Shown here: positions 6,094 through 6,839 of the stretch, one piece after another
Numbering within the stretch: the first letter of the stretch is position 1
How the letters are laid out: each line of letters starts with the position of its first letter
Source of the DNA: an uncultured Clostridia bacterium
Lineage (GTDB): Bacteria > Bacillota > Clostridia > Tissierellales > Peptoniphilaceae
Length of the DNA stretch: 6,839 nucleotides
Assembly: GCA_945916025.1 (NCBI GenBank)
Contig: CAMEGD010000076.1
Span: 1-6,839 of the forward strand
Direction of reading: 5' to 3'
Notes under the pieces: model-generated
The model's input: the letters and a program-made list of their open reading frames with translations, nothing else
What the model was told of the DNA's origin: nothing
Database searches by the model: none
Program-made: the position numbers and the translations under genes

Positions 6094-6839
6094 GAAAATG
6101 ATAATCTATTCCCTGTCTAGGATTATGCTCTTTATAGGAGCCCTAATGATAATTCCCATTGGAATAGGTATTTACTATGGAGAATCTAACCTAGTAATAT
6201 TTTCCTTTGTAAAGGCAATGGCAATTACCCTAATTGTTTTTGGACCCCTTGCCACAATAGTCCCTGACAGTAAGACAATATATATAAAAGAAGGCTTTAT
6301 AATCACAAGTCTTATGTGGTTTATCTTAGCTATTTTAGCTGCCCTTCCCCTATATTTTTCAGAACAAGTTCCTACCTTTGTAGATGCTTATTTTGAAATG
6401 GCAAGTGGACTTACAACTACTGGGGCTAGTATTATTGAAGATTATAATGTTATTTCCAATTCCATTTTCTTTTGGAGGTCATTTTCTCACTTTATAGGTG
6501 GTATGGGAGTCTTGGTTTTGGCCTTGGCAGTTTTGCCAGAGTTTTCTCCAACTTCAGTTCATGCTATGAAGGCAGAGGTTCCTGGACCTCAATTTGGAAA
6601 ACTTCTTCCAAAAATTAAAAGCTCAGCTAGAATCCTCTACCTTATATACCTTGTTATGACAATAGCATTAATTATTGCCTTAGTTATAGCTGGAATGCCG
6701 ATATTTGACTCTATAAACCACGCCTTAGCTACAGCTGGAACTGGTGGATTTGGAATTAAAAATGGAAGTGTAGGCTTTTATAACTCTCCTGCCATAGAAA
6801 TGGTTTTAGCAGTGGGGCTGTTACTATTTGGAATAAATT
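6086..6839 (+). CDS. trkH: TrkH family potassium uptake protein, N-terminal part (cut by window edge)
   Basis: Membrane subunit of the Trk system, forming the K+ pathway. The frame stays open for 251 codons to the right edge, about half of the usual 480 or so residues. Hydrophobic segments lie near 8-31, 37-60, 70-91, 126-150, 183-203 and 236-251. The first pore loop with selectivity-filter segment TTTGAS is at 110-115, and the second with TGGFG at 219-223. The family hallmark WRSFSHFIGGMGVL falls at 130-143. Two of the four pore repeats (M1-P-M2) are therefore present and look functional. The start is one of two consecutive ATGs, 6083 or 6086. I chose 6086 because the GGTAGG run at 6075-6080 is 5 bases away, against 2 for 6083. 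It overlaps the end of trkA by 8 bases, so translational coupling is likely. Confidence 0.95.
   Translation, partial: MNKKMIIYSLSRIMLFIGALMIIPIGIGIYYGESNLVIFSFVKAMAITLIVFGPLATIVPDSKTIYIKEGFIITSLMWFILAILAALPLYFSEQVPTFVDAYFEMASGLTTTGASIIEDYNVISNSIFFWRSFSHFIGGMGVLVLALAVLPEFSPTSVHAMKAEVPGPQFGKLLPKIKSSARILYLIYLVMTIALIIALVIAGMPIFDSINHALATAGTGGFGIKNGSVGFYNSPAIEMVLAVGLLLFGIN

Noticed and set aside
1..6839. Mobile element, CRISPR array, tRNA or rRNA gene
   Set aside because: No transposase or integrase motifs, no regularly spaced direct repeats, and no structural RNA signatures were seen; the window is almost fully covered by five core genes.

Overview
The window is low-GC (roughly one third G+C by eye), strikingly poor in CpG, and its genes use AGA/AGG for almost all arginines. 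Together with strong AGGAGG-type ribosome binding sites and TTG starts, this suggests a low-GC Gram-positive. My best guess is an anaerobic coccus-like Firmicute (Peptoniphilaceae/Tissierellia type), but that is inference from composition and gene content, not a database match.

Layout. The left half is on the minus strand: a zinc-finger-less J-domain co-chaperone (2591-3505) followed after 17 bases by clpB (2572 down to the left edge, cut a few residues short of its expected end). This is a two-gene protein-disaggregation operon. The J protein can deliver aggregated clients to Hsp70, and ClpB threads polypeptides out of aggregates. Its leader (3506-3607) holds a perfect 8-bp inverted repeat just ahead of the ribosome binding site and a candidate -10 element. 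No CIRCE or tandem CtsR heptads, the usual Firmicute heat-shock operators, are visible. Upstream, also on the minus strand, lies a lone TIM-barrel protein of the AP endonuclease 2 / sugar isomerase superfamily (3675-4637), with its metal ligands intact but its substrate unknown.

A short divergent promoter region (4638-4728) separates this from the plus-strand potassium operon: trkA (4729-6093), the cytosolic nucleotide-binding gating subunit, overlapping the start of trkH (6086 to the right edge, partial), the membrane K+ channel/transporter subunit. The two products form one K+ uptake complex and are probably translationally coupled.

Overall this is mostly ordinary core-genome content. No mobile elements, CRISPR arrays, tRNA or rRNA genes were seen. 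The points most worth a second look are the palindromic leader of the chaperone operon, the two consecutive TTG-started genes, a possible internal start in clpB, the altered second nucleotide motif in TrkA, and the uncharacterised TIM-barrel enzyme.
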